Positions 5,653-6,006 of a stretch of DNA of 6,006 nt are shown one piece after another. This DNA comes from an uncultured bacterium (GTDB lineage Bacteria; Bacillota_I; Bacilli_A; Mycoplasmatales; Metamycoplasmataceae): positions 1 through 6,006 of the forward strand of contig CAKNAO010000038.1 of NCBI GenBank assembly GCA_929200685.1, written 5' to 3'. The position numbers and the translations under genes are program-made. Numbering within the stretch: position 1 is the first letter of the stretch; each line of letters begins with the position of its first letter. The notes under the pieces were generated by a model, which saw nothing but the letters and a program-made list of their open reading frames with translations, did not search any database and was not told the origin of the DNA.

Positions 5653-6006
5653 TTTACATCTTTCAATGAGTCAATTTGATCGATTAATCCCATGGCAATT
5701 TTATTGTTTCCTCCACCTTTACCATTAAAATGAGAAGAAATTTTATCAAATATTTCTTTTGATTTATATTTATTTGAAGTGACTATTAAATTTAGTTTAC
5801 CATTTTTTTTTGACCCAATTATTATTAATGTATTTGTAAATTTTTCTCTTAAATTAATTGCTAATTTTTTAATTTGTTGAAAATTTGAAATATTTAAATT
5901 TATGTATGTTGGCATGTTATTTCACATTTTTATGCAAATTTTTTGATCATCAAAATCAAAATTATTTTTACTATTAATATTAAGTTTTTTATTATCAATA
6001 TTAATT
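5643..6006 (-). CDS. alaS: Alanyl-tRNA synthetase, C-terminal fragment (runs off the window)
   Basis: Only the last 120 or so residues are in the window; the start lies beyond 6006. The segment fits the C-Ala domain of alanyl-tRNA synthetase: NTLIIIGSKKNGKLNLIVTSNK (a strand-turn-strand pair), then IFDKISSHFNGKGGGNNKIAMG, matching the conserved GGKGGGRPDMAQG element, and a short terminal helix. C-Ala helps bind tRNA(Ala) and joins aminoacylation and editing functions. Two TGA codons are read as Trp; one is the next-to-last codon (5649-5651), so the protein ends KWE before TAA at 5643-5645. Under the standard code it would stop two residues early and would not overlap ruvX by 10 nt. The catalytic and editing domains cannot be assessed here. 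Confidence 0.92.

Noticed and set aside
1..6006. tRNA, rRNA, CRISPR, insertion sequence or phage remnants
   Set aside because: No G+C-richer structured RNA block, no spaced direct repeats, no transposase or integrase motifs; almost every base is accounted for by housekeeping genes.

Overview
The window is from a mollicute (mycoplasma-type) chromosome. The DNA is extremely A+T-rich, with T/A-rich codons throughout and many Lys, Asn and Ile residues. UGA must be read as tryptophan: seven of the ten genes are open only under genetic code 4. All 14 Trp codons I could place are TGA and none is TGG. I cannot name the species. No mobile element, CRISPR array, tRNA, rRNA or foreign island is visible.

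Layout. One gene lies on the plus strand at the left edge: a Cof-type HAD hydrolase (16-771). The other nine are on the minus strand and read right to left. First is the end of alaS (6006-5643), then ruvX (5652-5239), a DUF1292/YrzB-like protein (5218-4970), a membrane-anchored protein of unknown function (4980-4444), greA (4397-3924) and hpt (3907-3359). The ECF transporter energizing module follows: ecfA1 (3312-2509), ecfA2 (2518-1613) and ecfT (1593-766). Genes are packed with overlaps of 6-11 nt or gaps of 16-46 nt, and there is no gene-free stretch longer than about 50 nt. ecfT and the HAD gene converge and overlap by 6 nt at their stop codons.

Function. The alaS-ruvX-yrzB-x-greA block is a reduced version of a Firmicutes neighbourhood. 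In Bacillus the order is alaS, yrzL, yrrK (ruvX), yrzB, mltG, yrrM, ..., greA. The unknown membrane protein therefore sits where the methyltransferase yrrM would be. Hpt salvages purine bases and GreA rescues backtracked RNA polymerase. EcfA1/EcfA2/EcfT form the shared ATP-driven engine of group II vitamin and cofactor importers; no S-component is encoded here.

Regulation. Three genes (HAD, yrzB-like, ecfA1) share one arrangement: a perfect TATAAT exactly six bases before the ATG and no Shine-Dalgarno sequence. This predicts leaderless mRNAs starting at the A of AUG. By contrast, greA has a TATAAT followed by a short leader with a clear AAAGGA, and ecfA2 and ecfT have clear Shine-Dalgarno sequences inside their operon. 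This leaderless pattern and the unassigned membrane protein are the most interesting items. I found no convincing wholly new system.
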